Of a stretch of DNA of 64,000 bases, positions 33,363 through 42,679 are shown one piece after another (within the stretch, counting starts at the first letter, position 1; the number at the start of each line of letters is the position of its first letter). The stretch is from Corallococcus soli (GTDB lineage Bacteria; Myxococcota; Myxococcia; Myxococcales; Myxococcaceae). The position numbers and the translations under genes were made by a program. The notes under the pieces were generated by a model. That model searched no databases and had not been told where the DNA came from. It saw nothing but the letters and a program-made list of their open reading frames with translations. The stretch is from positions 186,001 to 250,000 of the forward strand of contig NZ_JAAIYO010000009.1 in assembly GCF_014930455.1 (NCBI RefSeq), in the 5' to 3' direction.

Positions 33363-34279
33363 GAGCGAGCGTCTCCTCGCGCGCGCACCAGGGGGCCGCG
33401 CAGGTGCAACCACGTCAATCGCGGCGTGTAGCCCAGCCGCGCGTACAGCCGCCGCATGGCGGCATTCTCCGACTCCACCTCCGCGTGGATCTCCCGGAAC
33501 CCGGCCGCCTGTGCGCCCCGGAGCTGCGCGGTCTTGAGCGCCTGTCCCACGCCGCGCCGTCGCCAGTCCCGCCGCACGCCGGTGATGAGGTGCTCGGCGA
33601 CGCCGGGCCCGGACTCGGACAGGAGCGCGTAGCCGACCACCTCCTCGCCCGCGAACGCGACGAAGGACAGGTCGCGCCGCGCGCCGGGACCGAACATCCG
33701 CCGCCGCCAGGCTTCCAGCGGGAGCGCCGCGACGGGCTCCGCGCTCGGGATGTCCGGGTCGATGGCCGTGGCGACCGGGTGCACGACGGCGTCCAGCGCC
33801 GGAGCCAGGGGCACCAGCCGCACGCCTTGCGGAACGGAGGCCTCCACCCGCGCCTGTTCGAGCACGAGCGCCACCTCCTCCACGCGGAGCGCCTCATCGA
33901 AGCCGCGCTTGAAAAGGAAGGCCTGGGAGTCGGCGTCATCGCGTCGCACGAGGGTGTAGAGCCCGGTCCGGCCAATCCGCGCCGCGTGCTCCGACACGGC
34001 GGCGAACAGCGCCGAGCCGACGCCGTGGCGGCGGTGCGGCCTCAACACGCGGACGCTCACGAAGGCGACCTGGGCGTCGCGGTTGTCGTGGTAGCGCCGG
34101 GCGGTGGCCGTCCCCACGGGGGCTCCGTCCCGCACCGCGAGCAGGTCGATGCGGTCGTCCTGACGCGAGTCGGAGAAGTGCTCCTCCAGCGAGATGGGCG
34201 TGTCGGGGTGGATCTGGTTGCGGACGGCCACGTACCGGCCGCGCTCGGCGGTCGTCTGGACCGGGAGGATGTCGAACAT
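33359..34279 (-). CDS. Two-domain GNAT acetyltransferase
   Basis: 306-aa protein starting at ATG 34279 (MFDILPVQTTAERGRY); the frame continues upstream without coding character. There are two GNAT folds: the first has the acetyl-CoA loop VLRPHRRHGVGSAL, the second GVRRDWRRRGVGQALK (pattern RRxxGxG/A). First gene of a translationally coupled operon (GNAT, decarboxylase, MFS, JmjC). It may acetylate a biosynthetic intermediate such as an amine made by the decarboxylase, or act in self-resistance. The tandem GNAT layout resembles mycothiol synthase and several antibiotic acetyltransferases. Substrate unknown. Confidence 0.85.
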   Translation of the reverse strand: MFDILPVQTTAERGRYVAVRNQIHPDTPISLEEHFSDSRQDDRIDLLAVRDGAPVGTATARRYHDNRDAQVAFVSVRVLRPHRRHGVGSALFAAVSEHAARIGRTGLYTLVRRDDADSQAFLFKRGFDEALRVEEVALVLEQARVEASVPQGVRLVPLAPALDAVVHPVATAIDPDIPSAEPVAALPLEAWRRRMFGPGARRDLSFVAFAGEEVVGYALLSESGPGVAEHLITGVRRDWRRRGVGQALKTAQLRGAQAAGFREIHAEVESENAAMRRLYARLGYTPRLTWLHLRGPLVRARGDARS

Positions 34280-34506
34280 GCGGGCTCCGCGCCGACGGGG
34301 GTTCTCGGGCTCAGGCTCGGACACGCGAGCCAGGGGACTATACGGGGCCGCTCGTTCACGCGACCAGTCCGTCCGCACGTCCGGCCACTGGGGAGGCGGG
34401 GGAGGCGCCTGGAGCCGGGAGCACGTCGCGGGTGATATGAACACGGTCGCGTTCCGCGTGTTTCACCGGGGATAAGACCGGTGCGACGCATCCACGAGCA
34501 GCGGGG
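34280..34506. promoter_or_regulatory. Divergent promoter region with imperfect palindrome
   Basis: 227 bp between the GNAT operon and the duplicated aminotransferase gene. It contains AACACG-N11-CGTGTT at 34440-34462 inside a longer imperfect palindrome (GTGATATGAACACG ... CGTGTTTCAC), a candidate operator for one or both genes. No cognate regulator gene is visible in the biosynthetic locus. Confidence 0.35.
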
Positions 34507-37365
34507 ATGGTGTCGGCAATGGGCTTGGGGCAGGCAATGCCAGACGGGGTTTCCGCCAAGGCCGCCGCGCGCGGGCTCCTGGCGGTCGAAGGAGGCGTGT
34601 CCCTGGAGTCGCTGGCCCCGCCGCTCAGGGAGGCGGTGCGGGGGCTCCTTCCGCTCGTCCGTCGTTCGGACGGTCCGGGCTCCGCGTATGCGCGGGTCGC
34701 GGAGGTCCTGGGAGAGGCAGGCGTCCGCGCCGCCCTGGAAGGATTGGCGACCGCGCTGCGGGACCTGGGCCTAGCGGCCGACAGCGCGCTGGTGGGTGAG
34801 CTGCTGGACGACGGCAGGCCGCGAAAGGACCTCAGCCGCGACGCGTACGACGCGCACCGCGAATGGGGCCTCTCGCTCCTGACCCACGGCCACCGCGCCT
34901 TCAGCGAAGGGCGGTTCCTGCTGGAGCAGCTCGCGGTCTCCGGTCCCGCGGCACGGCAGGTGGACGTTGGGGAAGCCCCTGACGCGACGCGGGCGCGCTT
35001 CGAGGCGGCGCTCGCTCGCTTCGCGCCGAGCCTCCGGGTCCTCACCTATACCGGCAGCGGAAGCGACGCCGTCAACGCGGTGTATGAGATTGCCCGGCGC
35101 TGCGGCGAGAAGCGGCTCCAGCCCCACGCTCGCGGCACGGGAGAAGCCCCCAGCCCGGGGGTGGCCTTCTTCACGCGCTCTTATGGAGGAGGCCGGGGGC
35201 CGTCGCGGGAGATGAACTTCATGGGGTGGCCGGACCTCCGCAAGGTCGGGCCCTCGCCGTACCGGATGACGTCGCCCGCGCTGGACGGCTCCGAGCCCAC
35301 GGAAGCGCGCCTGCGGGAGGTCCAAGCCCTGGAGGAGCAGGCCCTGGAGCGGATCCGCGAGCTGGCCTCGGATGCGAGGACGCCGCTGGGCGCCATCCTG
35401 ATTGAGGTCACGCAGGGGCCTGGCGGCGTGCTGACCTTTCGCGCGGACTTCCTGCGGCGCCTCCGGACCCTGGCGGACGCCCTGGCGGTGCCCATCATCG
35501 CGGACGAGGTCCTCACCTGTGGCGGGCGCACGGGCCGCTTCTTCGCGTACGAACACTTCGACTTCGTCCCCGACTTCGTCACGTTCGCCAAGGGCCTCCA
35601 GGTCAATGGCATCGCGGCGGTGGAGCGGCCGGGACAGCAGGAAGCCCAGCGCATCGACAGCCTGGGGGATGACGTCGGCGTCGCGCACCCGGTGGACTTC
35701 CTGAAGGCAGCGCGGGTCCTCCGCGTCCTGGAGGAGGAGCGGCTGGTGGAGCGCGCCACGGTGGTGGGGCGGCGGGTCTCCCAGTTGCTGGGGACCATCC
35801 AGCAATGGCATGGACACCCCCGCGAGGTGGGCGTCGCCGGGGCAATGCTGAACTGGCGCCGCCCCCCGGAAGTCACCTACCTGATCATCAAGAATCCCGA
35901 TGCGCCCATCCCGTTCGGGGAGCGCGAGCCCCTGGTGCGTGAGCGCATGCACTTCGCGCTCGACATCACGGCGGATGCGCTCGCGCGGATGTTCTGGGTC
36001 GCCAGCCGGTGGCAGGAGGTTGGTGGAGGTGTCCCTCCGGTGGAGCTGCTCGCGAACGTCCTGGGGGAGCCCTTCGACCTGAGCGAGGAACAACCCCACC
36101 TGGAGCCCGGCCCCGTCGACTTCGATGCCCGGCAGGTCGCGCTCGCCACGCTGATGGTGCGGGGGGGCTTGTCCGCCGGGGACCTGGACCCGCGGCTGCG
36201 CCCCTGGGTCGAACAGCTCCGCCAGACGGGAGCGAACCTGCCCTTCACGCGAGAGGCGGAGGTGCTGGCCTACCGTCTGGTGCGAGCCCTGGGAAGGCAG
36301 GCCGTGGCGGGGGCGCTGGAGTCGCTCGCGGCCGTGGTCGCGAAGGGCGTGGTGCGGCCCGCGCCGCCCCGGAGCCATGTGCCGGTGCTCCACGCCGAGC
36401 ATCCCGCGTTTCGTCGCGGCGCGTTCACGCTCCAGGCGCTGCTGGACGCGGGGCAGAACCGCTCCCTCGCGCTGGGAGAAGACTCACCCTCCCGGGCGAG
36501 GACCCGCTTCGAGAAGGCGCTCCGGGACGCCGTGCCGGGGCTGCACCCCGTGGAGCCCGCCAACGATGCAGCAGAGGCGCTGCGGTGCATGTTCGAGATC
36601 GCGCGCGAGCTGGGCCTCCGCCGGATGGGCGCGGGCGCCGCCGGAGAGCCCCGGCCCGCGTTCTTCCTGGGGAGCAGGGGCGCGGGACGAGGTCCCGGCG
36701 CCGCGCTCCGCTCGGAGGCGCACGCGCTGCGGGCCGGCGCCGCCTCCCTGGCCGCCTACGCGCTTCCAGACGTCACGCTCCGCCCCGCCGACCTCCACGA
36801 CGAACGGGCGTCGTCGCGGGTGGAGGCGGACGAGCACGCCGCGCTCGCACGGATCCGCCACCTGGCGAGCCATCCGGAGCATCCGCTGGGGGCCGTCTAC
36901 CTGGAGTCGCTCCGGACCGGACGCGAGCTGCGCGTCTACCGCCCGGAGTTCCTGCGCCGGTTGAGGGCGCTCGCGGATGAGCTCCGGCTGCCGCTCATCG
37001 CGGATGAGCTGGACACGGCGGGAGGCCGCGCCGGCACCTTCTTCGCGTTCCAGCGCACGGCCCTGGAGCCGGACTACGTCGTCTACGGAGGCCTGCCCCA
37101 GCACGGCATCGCCTTCCTGCCTCGCGACGGGAACGACTTCCTGCGCATCCCGAACCTCGGGCTGACGACCGCCGGAGGCACGGCCGCCGACTATCACGCC
37201 TCCGCCGAGGTGCTCGCGGTCCTCCAGGAAGAGCACTTGATGGAGCGCGCCCTCCAGGCCGAACAGCGCGCCCTCCGCGAAGGCCGCGCCGCCTTCGGCG
37301 CCTGGATGGAGCACTGTGGAGAAGTCGTCACGCAGCCGCTGGACCTGCTGCCGCCCTCCGCGTGA
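34507..37365 (+). CDS. Tandem-duplicated class III aminotransferase; second half lacks PLP lysine
   Basis: 952-aa protein made of two homologous halves, each with a helical N-terminal segment and a class III aminotransferase (fold-type I) domain. Half 1 (about 1-520): VLTYTGSGSDAVNAVYEIAR, the PLP Asp motif PIIADEVLTCGGRTGRFFAY, and PDFVTFAKGLQ with candidate Schiff-base Lys362. Half 2 (about 540-940) repeats the order: PANDAAEALRCMFEIAR, PLIADELDTAGGRAGTFFAF, then PDYVVYGGLPQHG. There the FAKGL motif has become YG-GL, so Lys is gone through a one-residue deletion, and the Gly-Ser phosphate loop is also lost. Half 2 is probably a structural or regulatory pseudo-domain in an internal pseudo-dimer. 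Class III enzymes are dimers with active sites at the interface, so a fused active/inactive pair is sensible. It lies at the edge of the NRPS locus; membership in the pathway is inferred. Confidence 0.82.
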   Translation: MVSAMGLGQAMPDGVSAKAAARGLLAVEGGVSLESLAPPLREAVRGLLPLVRRSDGPGSAYARVAEVLGEAGVRAALEGLATALRDLGLAADSALVGELLDDGRPRKDLSRDAYDAHREWGLSLLTHGHRAFSEGRFLLEQLAVSGPAARQVDVGEAPDATRARFEAALARFAPSLRVLTYTGSGSDAVNAVYEIARRCGEKRLQPHARGTGEAPSPGVAFFTRSYGGGRGPSREMNFMGWPDLRKVGPSPYRMTSPALDGSEPTEARLREVQALEEQALERIRELASDARTPLGAILIEVTQGPGGVLTFRADFLRRLRTLADALAVPIIADEVLTCGGRTGRFFAYEHFDFVPDFVTFAKGLQVNGIAAVERPGQQEAQRIDSLGDDVGVAHPVDFLKAARVLRVLEEERLVERATVVGRRVSQLLGTIQQWHGHPREVGVAGAMLNWRRPPEVTYLIIKNPDAPIPFGEREPLVRERMHFALDITADALARMFWVASRWQEVGGGVPPVELLANVLGEPFDLSEEQPHLEPGPVDFDARQVALATLMVRGGLSAGDLDPRLRPWVEQLRQTGANLPFTREAEVLAYRLVRALGRQAVAGALESLAAVVAKGVVRPAPPRSHVPVLHAEHPAFRRGAFTLQALLDAGQNRSLALGEDSPSRARTRFEKALRDAVPGLHPVEPANDAAEALRCMFEIARELGLRRMGAGAAGEPRPAFFLGSRGAGRGPGAALRSEAHALRAGAASLAAYALPDVTLRPADLHDERASSRVEADEHAALARIRHLASHPEHPLGAVYLESLRTGRELRVYRPEFLRRLRALADELRLPLIADELDTAGGRAGTFFAFQRTALEPDYVVYGGLPQHGIAFLPRDGNDFLRIPNLGLTTAGGTAADYHASAEVLAVLQEEHLMERALQAEQRALREGRAAFGAWMEHCGEVVTQPLDLLPPSA

Positions 37366-37576
37366 GCCCCGGATCCGGGTGCCACCAGACCTCCGAGTCA
37401 AAACCCTCTCCAGGATTCCATCCTGGAAGTGACCGAGCAGCGTCAACGGATGAAACCTGATGAAACATACTGTAGTCATTGGGTTGCGATAAAAAACGAC
37501 TTGGGGAGTTTACAAGCAGCTCCTGGCTCCTCCAGAATGCGCCCGTTCCAAAAAATCCCTTTTAAACGAGGTTCAC
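37366..37576. other. Intergenic region, AT-richer than neighbours
   Basis: 211 bp between the aminotransferase-like gene and the protease gene. From about 37448 to 37568 it is clearly richer in A and T (runs AAAAAA and TTTTAAA), which fits a promoter and 5' UTR for the protease. ACGAGG about 6 nt before ATG 37577 is a good ribosome binding site. No gene is seen. Confidence 0.5.
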
Positions 37577-38740
37577 ATGCTTTCAGGTCGGATCATGCGT
37601 GGCTGGGCTACCGCGAGCGTGATGTCGCTGCTGGTCATCGGTTGCGGGCCGCAGGCGAGTGAGGAGCAGGCCCCGAAGGAGGAGGCCCCCGCCGCCGCCA
37701 CGCAGGAGATCGTCGGCGGCTCGGCGACGACCATCGCGGCGAACCCGTGGCAGGTGTCCCTGCAGAGCAGCAGCGGCAGCCACTTCTGCGGCGGTACCAT
37801 CCTCAATGAGAACTGGATCCTGACCGCGCAGCACTGCGTGAACTCGGGCAGCAGCATCAGCAAGCCGGGCCGCGTCGTCGCGGGCGTCACCAGCCGCACC
37901 GCCACCACCGGCCAGGTCCGCACGGTCGCCCAGGTCGTCGTGGTCCCGGGCTACGTGGACGCCAACGTGGGCAAGGACGCGGCGCTGCTGCGGCTGACCT
38001 CGCCGCTGGACCTGAGCGGCGCGAACGCGAAGGCCATCCCCATCGTCACGGCGGCGGACGCCGCCGCGGGCGTGACGGGCGAGGGCGTCATCGCGCGCGT
38101 CACGGGCTGGGGCTCGCTGAGCAGCGGCTCCTCGTCGCTGCCGACCACGCTCCAGACGGTCGACGTGGCGCTGATGACCAACGCCCAGGCGCAGGCGAAG
38201 TACCCCAGCGAGGTCATCTCCGCGGACCAGCTGGCCGCGGCCTCTCCGGGCAAGGACTCCTGCCAGGGTGACAGCGGCGGTCCCCTCACCGTCATGAAGG
38301 GCAGCACCCGCGTCCTCGCGGGCATCGTGAGCTGGGGCTACGGCTGCGCGGACTCGCGCTACCCGGGCATGTACGGCCGCGTGTCGTCCTTCGAGTCGTG
38401 GATCAACAGCACCATCAACGGCACGACGCCTCCTCCGGGCACGACGCTGCTGGAAAAGACGGGCCTGTCCGGCGCGAGAGACGCCTTCGTGCACCACGCC
38501 ATCACCGTTCCCGCCGGCGCCACCACGCTGACCGTGGTGCAGTCGGGTGGCACGGGCGACGCGGACCTCTACGTGCGCCAGGGCTCGCAGCCCACCACCA
38601 GCGCCTACAACTGCCGTCCGTACGCGAGCGGCAACGCGGAGACGTGCACCCTGAACAACCCCGCCGCGGGCACCTGGTACGTCTCCGTGCGCGGCTACAG
38701 CGCGTTCTCGGGCGTGTCCGTCAAGGCCACCGTTCCGTAG
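37577..38740 (+). CDS. Secreted trypsin-like serine protease with C-terminal PPC domain
   Basis: 387-aa S1 family protease. A lipoprotein-type signal (SVMSLLVIGCG) is followed by a short Glu/Ala-rich propeptide and the activation-type N-terminus IVGGSA. The catalytic triad is visible: His in LTAQHC, Asp in KDAALLRL and Ser in GDSGGPL. Residues from about 295 form a pre-peptidase C-terminal (PPC) beta-sandwich (DADLYVRQGSQPT ... AGTWYVSVRGY), which in related secreted proteases is often removed on maturation. Probably an extracellular or surface protease for predation or nutrient release. Followed by a strong terminator and so likely monocistronic. Confidence 0.93.
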   Translation: MLSGRIMRGWATASVMSLLVIGCGPQASEEQAPKEEAPAAATQEIVGGSATTIAANPWQVSLQSSSGSHFCGGTILNENWILTAQHCVNSGSSISKPGRVVAGVTSRTATTGQVRTVAQVVVVPGYVDANVGKDAALLRLTSPLDLSGANAKAIPIVTAADAAAGVTGEGVIARVTGWGSLSSGSSSLPTTLQTVDVALMTNAQAQAKYPSEVISADQLAAASPGKDSCQGDSGGPLTVMKGSTRVLAGIVSWGYGCADSRYPGMYGRVSSFESWINSTINGTTPPPGTTLLEKTGLSGARDAFVHHAITVPAGATTLTVVQSGGTGDADLYVRQGSQPTTSAYNCRPYASGNAETCTLNNPAAGTWYVSVRGYSAFSGVSVKATVP

Positions 38741-38773
38741 TCGCTGAAACCCACCCCTCCAAGTGAGTTCCGG

Positions 38774-38808
38774 AAGCCCCCTTCCTCCACGCTGGAGGGA
38801 GGGGGCTT
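38774..38808 (+). terminator. Strong hairpin terminator after protease
   Basis: Stem AAGCCCCCTTCCTCCA (38774-38789), loop CGC, and arm TGGAGGGAGGGGGCTT (38793-38808): 16 bp with one G-T pair, followed by TCTGTGTTTC. It sits 34 bp after the protease stop codon. Confidence 0.85.
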
Positions 38809-38858
38809 CTGTGTTTCAACGGGCCAACCCGCGCCACGGGGATGGTAGACCCAGCCCC

Positions 38859-40181
38859 ATGGCCCGGACCGGACCCAGATCGCCTCGCTGCCCAGACTGC
38901 AACGCGCCCTTCGCCCTCAAGCCCGGGCAGACGCACTACACCTGCGGCTACTGCGGCATCGCCTTCGACCTGGGAGCCACCCAGGCGAAGCCGCGTGTCT
39001 CCCTGCCTCCGGGCCCCCAGGGGAAGCCGCCGTCGCAGGTCCCGATGATCATGGCGGGCGCGGGGTTCATGGTCCTCCTCATGACCACGGCCGCGGTCAT
39101 CGTCCTGAACGCGTCGCCTGAACCGCCGCCCCCCCGCGCGGCCCGTGCGCCAGTCGTGCCCCCCATCGCCCCACCGGCCCCGCCCCCGGTCCCTTCACCC
39201 CCTGAGCGGAGTGCTCCCAAGCCGGACTTCCAGTGGGCCAGCAGGACCGCTCCCGCGTTCATGGACATCAATGGGGACGGGACGGATGACATCATCGGGC
39301 ACGTGCGCCGGCTGGAGGCCTCCAAGGGGATGGACCTGGTGGCCGCGTTCGACGGCAGGACGCTCGAGCAGCTCTGGGAGACGCCGCCCGCGGAAGGGCC
39401 GGACACGTCCCGGACGACGAAGGTCATCGCCCAGGGAGGCCGGCTGGTGATGAGCGAACAGCGGGTGGTGAACCTGCTGGAGGCGGAGACCGGGAAGCGG
39501 CTCGGGCGCGTGCCCTTGTCGGATTCGCCGCGCCGGCTCTGCATTCCGCCGGGAGACACCGAGTCGGTCTGGATCGAGGTGGTGGACGGGCAGCACCTGC
39601 TCCTCAACACCCGGACGGGCACCGCCCGCCCCGCTCCCCACGCCCCACCGCGCTGCGCGACGCCGCCGTTGAGCCCGCAGGACTGCTCCATGAGCCGCCC
39701 CGTGGAGCTCACCACCACCTGCGAGCGCTCCAGCTACCCGCCCTCCGACATCCGGGGCTTCTCCCCCTCGTTCATCTACCGCAACAAGAACGCCATCCTC
39801 GTGACAGGCACCCGGCGCCCCGGGACGTCCGTGCCCATGGCGGCGCTGTTCCACAAGGGTTCGAGGAAGCCCTTGTGGCACGGCGTCGTCGCGGACACGG
39901 ATCCCCTCACCCTCCAGGACCAGACCCCGGAGGTCGCCGAGCTGACCGATGACGCCTTCTACATCGCCTATGAACTGGAACAGGGCGGCATGCGGCTGGT
40001 GCGGCGCGACCTGGGCACCGGCGCCATGACCTGGGACGTGGCCATCCCCCGCTCCAAGGACGGCAGCGCGCCGTCCGTCATCTGGGCCCACGGCGACCGC
40101 GTCTACGTGCCGCACTGGACGTGGCTGGACGTGTTCGAGGCCAGCACGGGCAACCTGGTCGGCACGCTCGGACGCTGGTGA
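38859..40181 (+). CDS. Zinc-ribbon, single-TM protein with beta-propeller-like C-terminus
   Basis: 440 aa from ATG 38859; the frame is open upstream but overlaps the terminator. Residues 11-32 form a zinc ribbon (CPDC ... CGYC). Residues about 64-87 are a membrane segment (MIMAGAGFMVLLMTTAAVIV), then a Pro-rich linker. The outer 300 residues have repeats resembling FG-GAP or PQQ-type propeller blades (DINGDGTDDIIGHV; DGRTLEQLWETP; EASTGNLVGTLG). Type II topology with a cytoplasmic zinc ribbon and an extracytoplasmic propeller is likely. I do not recognise a named family, and no function is assigned. Confidence 0.8.
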   Translation: MARTGPRSPRCPDCNAPFALKPGQTHYTCGYCGIAFDLGATQAKPRVSLPPGPQGKPPSQVPMIMAGAGFMVLLMTTAAVIVLNASPEPPPPRAARAPVVPPIAPPAPPPVPSPPERSAPKPDFQWASRTAPAFMDINGDGTDDIIGHVRRLEASKGMDLVAAFDGRTLEQLWETPPAEGPDTSRTTKVIAQGGRLVMSEQRVVNLLEAETGKRLGRVPLSDSPRRLCIPPGDTESVWIEVVDGQHLLLNTRTGTARPAPHAPPRCATPPLSPQDCSMSRPVELTTTCERSSYPPSDIRGFSPSFIYRNKNAILVTGTRRPGTSVPMAALFHKGSRKPLWHGVVADTDPLTLQDQTPEVAELTDDAFYIAYELEQGGMRLVRRDLGTGAMTWDVAIPRSKDGSAPSVIWAHGDRVYVPHWTWLDVFEASTGNLVGTLGRW

Positions 40182-40198
40182 CGGCGGGGAGGGACGCG

Positions 40199-41296
40199 TC
40201 AGTAGACGCCAATCAGGTGGATCTGCACGCGGGGGTTGCCCAGGTACTCCTCCAGCCGCCACCGGCTGGACATCCCATCCTCGTGGAGGCCCGCGCCCCG
40301 GGCACCTTCCCGTGGCGGGTCGGCCACGGCGAGCGCCTCCTTGAGCTGGGACACGGCCCAGACGTCGAACTTCGGATCGCCTGAGCCCTCCAGCACCTTG
40401 AGGTCCAGCAGCTTGCCGTCGCGCGCCTGCCGGACCTCCACGATGGCGGCGAGCGCGAGCACCGGCGCGGTGACGTCCACCATGTACATGTTCGCCGCGC
40501 GCCCGGCCTCCACGGCCGCCTGCATGCGGTTGCGCGTTTCGAGGCGCAGGTCCCGGGACTCGGGGGCCATGGGGCTGCCCGTCTTCCCGAAGCGCTGGAT
40601 GGCGTCCACCTGTTCGCGCTTCTTCCGCGAGGCGAGCCGCTTCATGTCCAGCGGCGGAGGCCCCACCAACTGCTTCGCGAAGCCCTTCTGGAGGGTCGCG
40701 AAGTACGGGTGCACCGCGCCGCCCGAGGCCCGCGCCGTCGCGGCCGCATCCCTGGCCCAGCCGTCCACCCGCTGACGCACCTCCGCCGCCTCACGCTCCA
40801 CCAGCGCCTTCGGGTCGGGAGCCTCACCGGGGTCGTTGCGAAGGGTGCGCCCCGTCGAAGGAGGCCCCTTCAGGAGCCCGCCCCCCATGAGGCCTGGAGG
40901 CATGAGGTCCGGCGGGGCACGGGGAACATCCCGGGCCAGCGGCGGGGAAACCACCGGCGCATCCGCCCCCGACGGTCGCTCCGCGGAGCCAGCCGGAGCC
41001 TCCTCCGGCGACGTGGGCGGCTCCGCGCGCTGGGTGGGCCCCTGCGCCAACGGGGGTGGAGGGGAAGGCCGCGGTCGCTCCGCCCGCCGGGACGGCGCTG
41101 GGTTCGTGGGCTCGGGCGGCTGAGCGGGAGGAGGAGGCACCGGCCGCTCCGCCGGAGGCACGACCTCCCATTCAATGGGCCTCGTGGCCACCGCGCGCCG
41201 CTCCGGGGGCGGGATGCGCGACAGCGCGGCGAACAGCGCCGCGTGCAGCAGCACCGACACCACGAGCAGGAGGAACAGCTGGGAGCGGCGCGACAC
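40199..41296 (-). CDS. TonB-C-like membrane-anchored Pro-rich protein
   Basis: About 365 aa. An N-terminal membrane helix (SQLFLLLVVSVLLHAALFAAL) is followed by a Pro/Ala-rich periplasmic spacer of about 100 residues and a C-terminal domain with a TonB/TolA-C look (MVDVTAPVLALAAIVEVRQARDGK, KFDVWAVSQLKEALAVADPP). That suggests an envelope energy-transduction or cell-surface linking role. The start is uncertain: GTG 41296 places the TM helix at the N-terminus, while an in-frame ATG at 41383 adds 29 Arg-rich residues. Overlaps no neighbour. Function beyond family resemblance is not known. Confidence 0.7.
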   Translation of the reverse strand: MSRRSQLFLLLVVSVLLHAALFAALSRIPPPERRAVATRPIEWEVVPPAERPVPPPPAQPPEPTNPAPSRRAERPRPSPPPPLAQGPTQRAEPPTSPEEAPAGSAERPSGADAPVVSPPLARDVPRAPPDLMPPGLMGGGLLKGPPSTGRTLRNDPGEAPDPKALVEREAAEVRQRVDGWARDAAATARASGGAVHPYFATLQKGFAKQLVGPPPLDMKRLASRKKREQVDAIQRFGKTGSPMAPESRDLRLETRNRMQAAVEAGRAANMYMVDVTAPVLALAAIVEVRQARDGKLLDLKVLEGSGDPKFDVWAVSQLKEALAVADPPREGARGAGLHEDGMSSRWRLEEYLGNPRVQIHLIGVY

Positions 41297-41418
41297 AAGG
41301 AACAGCTTGCACCTCCCCGGCGCGACAGTGAAGCCGCGCGGGGCGTGGGTGTGGGCGGTCCACCCTCTCCTGCCTGCTCTCATGGAGGGCCCGGCTGCCC
41401 GGCCCCCCACGCCCGTCC

Positions 41419-42612
41419 CTACGGCGCCGCGGGCGTCCTGAACTCCGGGATGAGCGCCCCCGTGAGGCGGATGCTCTTCATGACCTTGTCGTGCGTCAGG
41501 GCGCCGACCTGGTGGAAGGACATGAGCGCGTCGATGCCCAGCGCCTCGTAGCGCTTCAGCCGCGTGCGCACCTGGTCCTGGGTCCCGACGATGAGCGAGT
41601 CCTGCCCGCTCAACACCTCCCACACCTGCTCGTCCGGCACGCTCTCGCCGGACATGATGCGGCCCAGCAGGCGCTGCGCCTGGGACTGGGGCGCGTTCGG
41701 GTTCTTGCTGCGCACGTACTGCCCGGTCAGCCCGCCGCCCGCGGGGTCCTTCGCCAGCGCCTCCAGCTCCGCGGCCGTCTTGACGAAGGCGTCCTTCGCT
41801 TCGAAGAAGGTGAAGGAGCCCGCCGTGTACCAGGCCGCGGCCTTCGCGGCGCCGTTCTCCATCGCCTCGCGCTCGCTGTCCGCGCAGTGGACGAAGGTGA
41901 AGAAGGCGACCTGGTTGTTGACGAACTCGCCCACCGGCTCACAGCGGGTGCGCTGCGCCTCGCGGTAGATGTGGATCATCTCCGCGACCTGCTCCGGCGA
42001 GGCCCAGAGCGTCACCCCGAGCGCCCCCACGCCGTTGCGCCCCGCCTGCTCGAACGAAGCAGGGCTGGAGCACGCCTGCCACAGCGGCGGGTGCGGCTTG
42101 CGGTACGGCTTCGGGATGACGGTGACGTCGTTGAGCTGGATGTCGGGGCTGTTCCAGGAGACGCGGTCCTGCGTCCACAGCTTCGGCAGCAACTCAAAGG
42201 ACTGCTGCATCTGCCCGCGCGTGGAGTCCGGCTCGATGTTGAAGGTGCGCCACTCCGGGATGGTGCTGCGCGCCAGCCCCAGCTGGAAGCGCCCCCCGCT
42301 CAGGTGGTCGATGAAGGCCGACCGCTCCGCGATGCGGATGGGGTGGTTGAAGCGCGTCGGCGCCAGCACCGACGAGTGGCCCACGTGGATGTTCTTCGTG
42401 CTCGTGGCGATGGCCGTGAGCATGATCTCCGGCGCCGAGCTGTAGCTGAACTCCACCGCGCCGTGGTGCTCCACCTGCCACCAGACGCCGTACCCCAGCT
42501 CATCCGCCAGCCGCGCCTGTTCCAGCGTCTCCTGGATCAACCGGTGTTCGTGGTCCGGTCCCGTCCAGTGCTCCTTCGGGTGCTGCATCTCCGAAAAGAT
42601 ATCGAGCCGCAT
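41419..42612 (-). CDS. LLM-class flavin-dependent oxidoreductase
   Basis: 397-aa luciferase-like monooxygenase of the TIM-barrel family using FMNH2. Features include the N-terminal MRLDIFSEMQHP, EQARLADELGYGVWWQVEHH, AIATSTKNIHVGHSSVLAP, and the C-terminal LIVGTQDQVRTRLKRYEALGIDAL. Such enzymes oxidise diverse small molecules. Nothing around it points to a particular pathway. A palindrome lies in the 99 bp between it and the divergent lipoprotein gene. Confidence 0.88.
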   Translation of the reverse strand: MRLDIFSEMQHPKEHWTGPDHEHRLIQETLEQARLADELGYGVWWQVEHHGAVEFSYSSAPEIMLTAIATSTKNIHVGHSSVLAPTRFNHPIRIAERSAFIDHLSGGRFQLGLARSTIPEWRTFNIEPDSTRGQMQQSFELLPKLWTQDRVSWNSPDIQLNDVTVIPKPYRKPHPPLWQACSSPASFEQAGRNGVGALGVTLWASPEQVAEMIHIYREAQRTRCEPVGEFVNNQVAFFTFVHCADSEREAMENGAAKAAAWYTAGSFTFFEAKDAFVKTAAELEALAKDPAGGGLTGQYVRSKNPNAPQSQAQRLLGRIMSGESVPDEQVWEVLSGQDSLIVGTQDQVRTRLKRYEALGIDALMSFHQVGALTHDKVMKSIRLTGALIPEFRTPAAP

Positions 42613-42679
42613 GTCGTCCCCTCTCTCGCCGCGACAGCGCGTCGCCCTCCAGGAAGGAGGACTCCACGAACACGGGTTG

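Noticed and set aside
37429..37662. Small plus-strand open frame before the protease
   Set aside because: Overlaps the protease start in another frame with no recognisable sequence.
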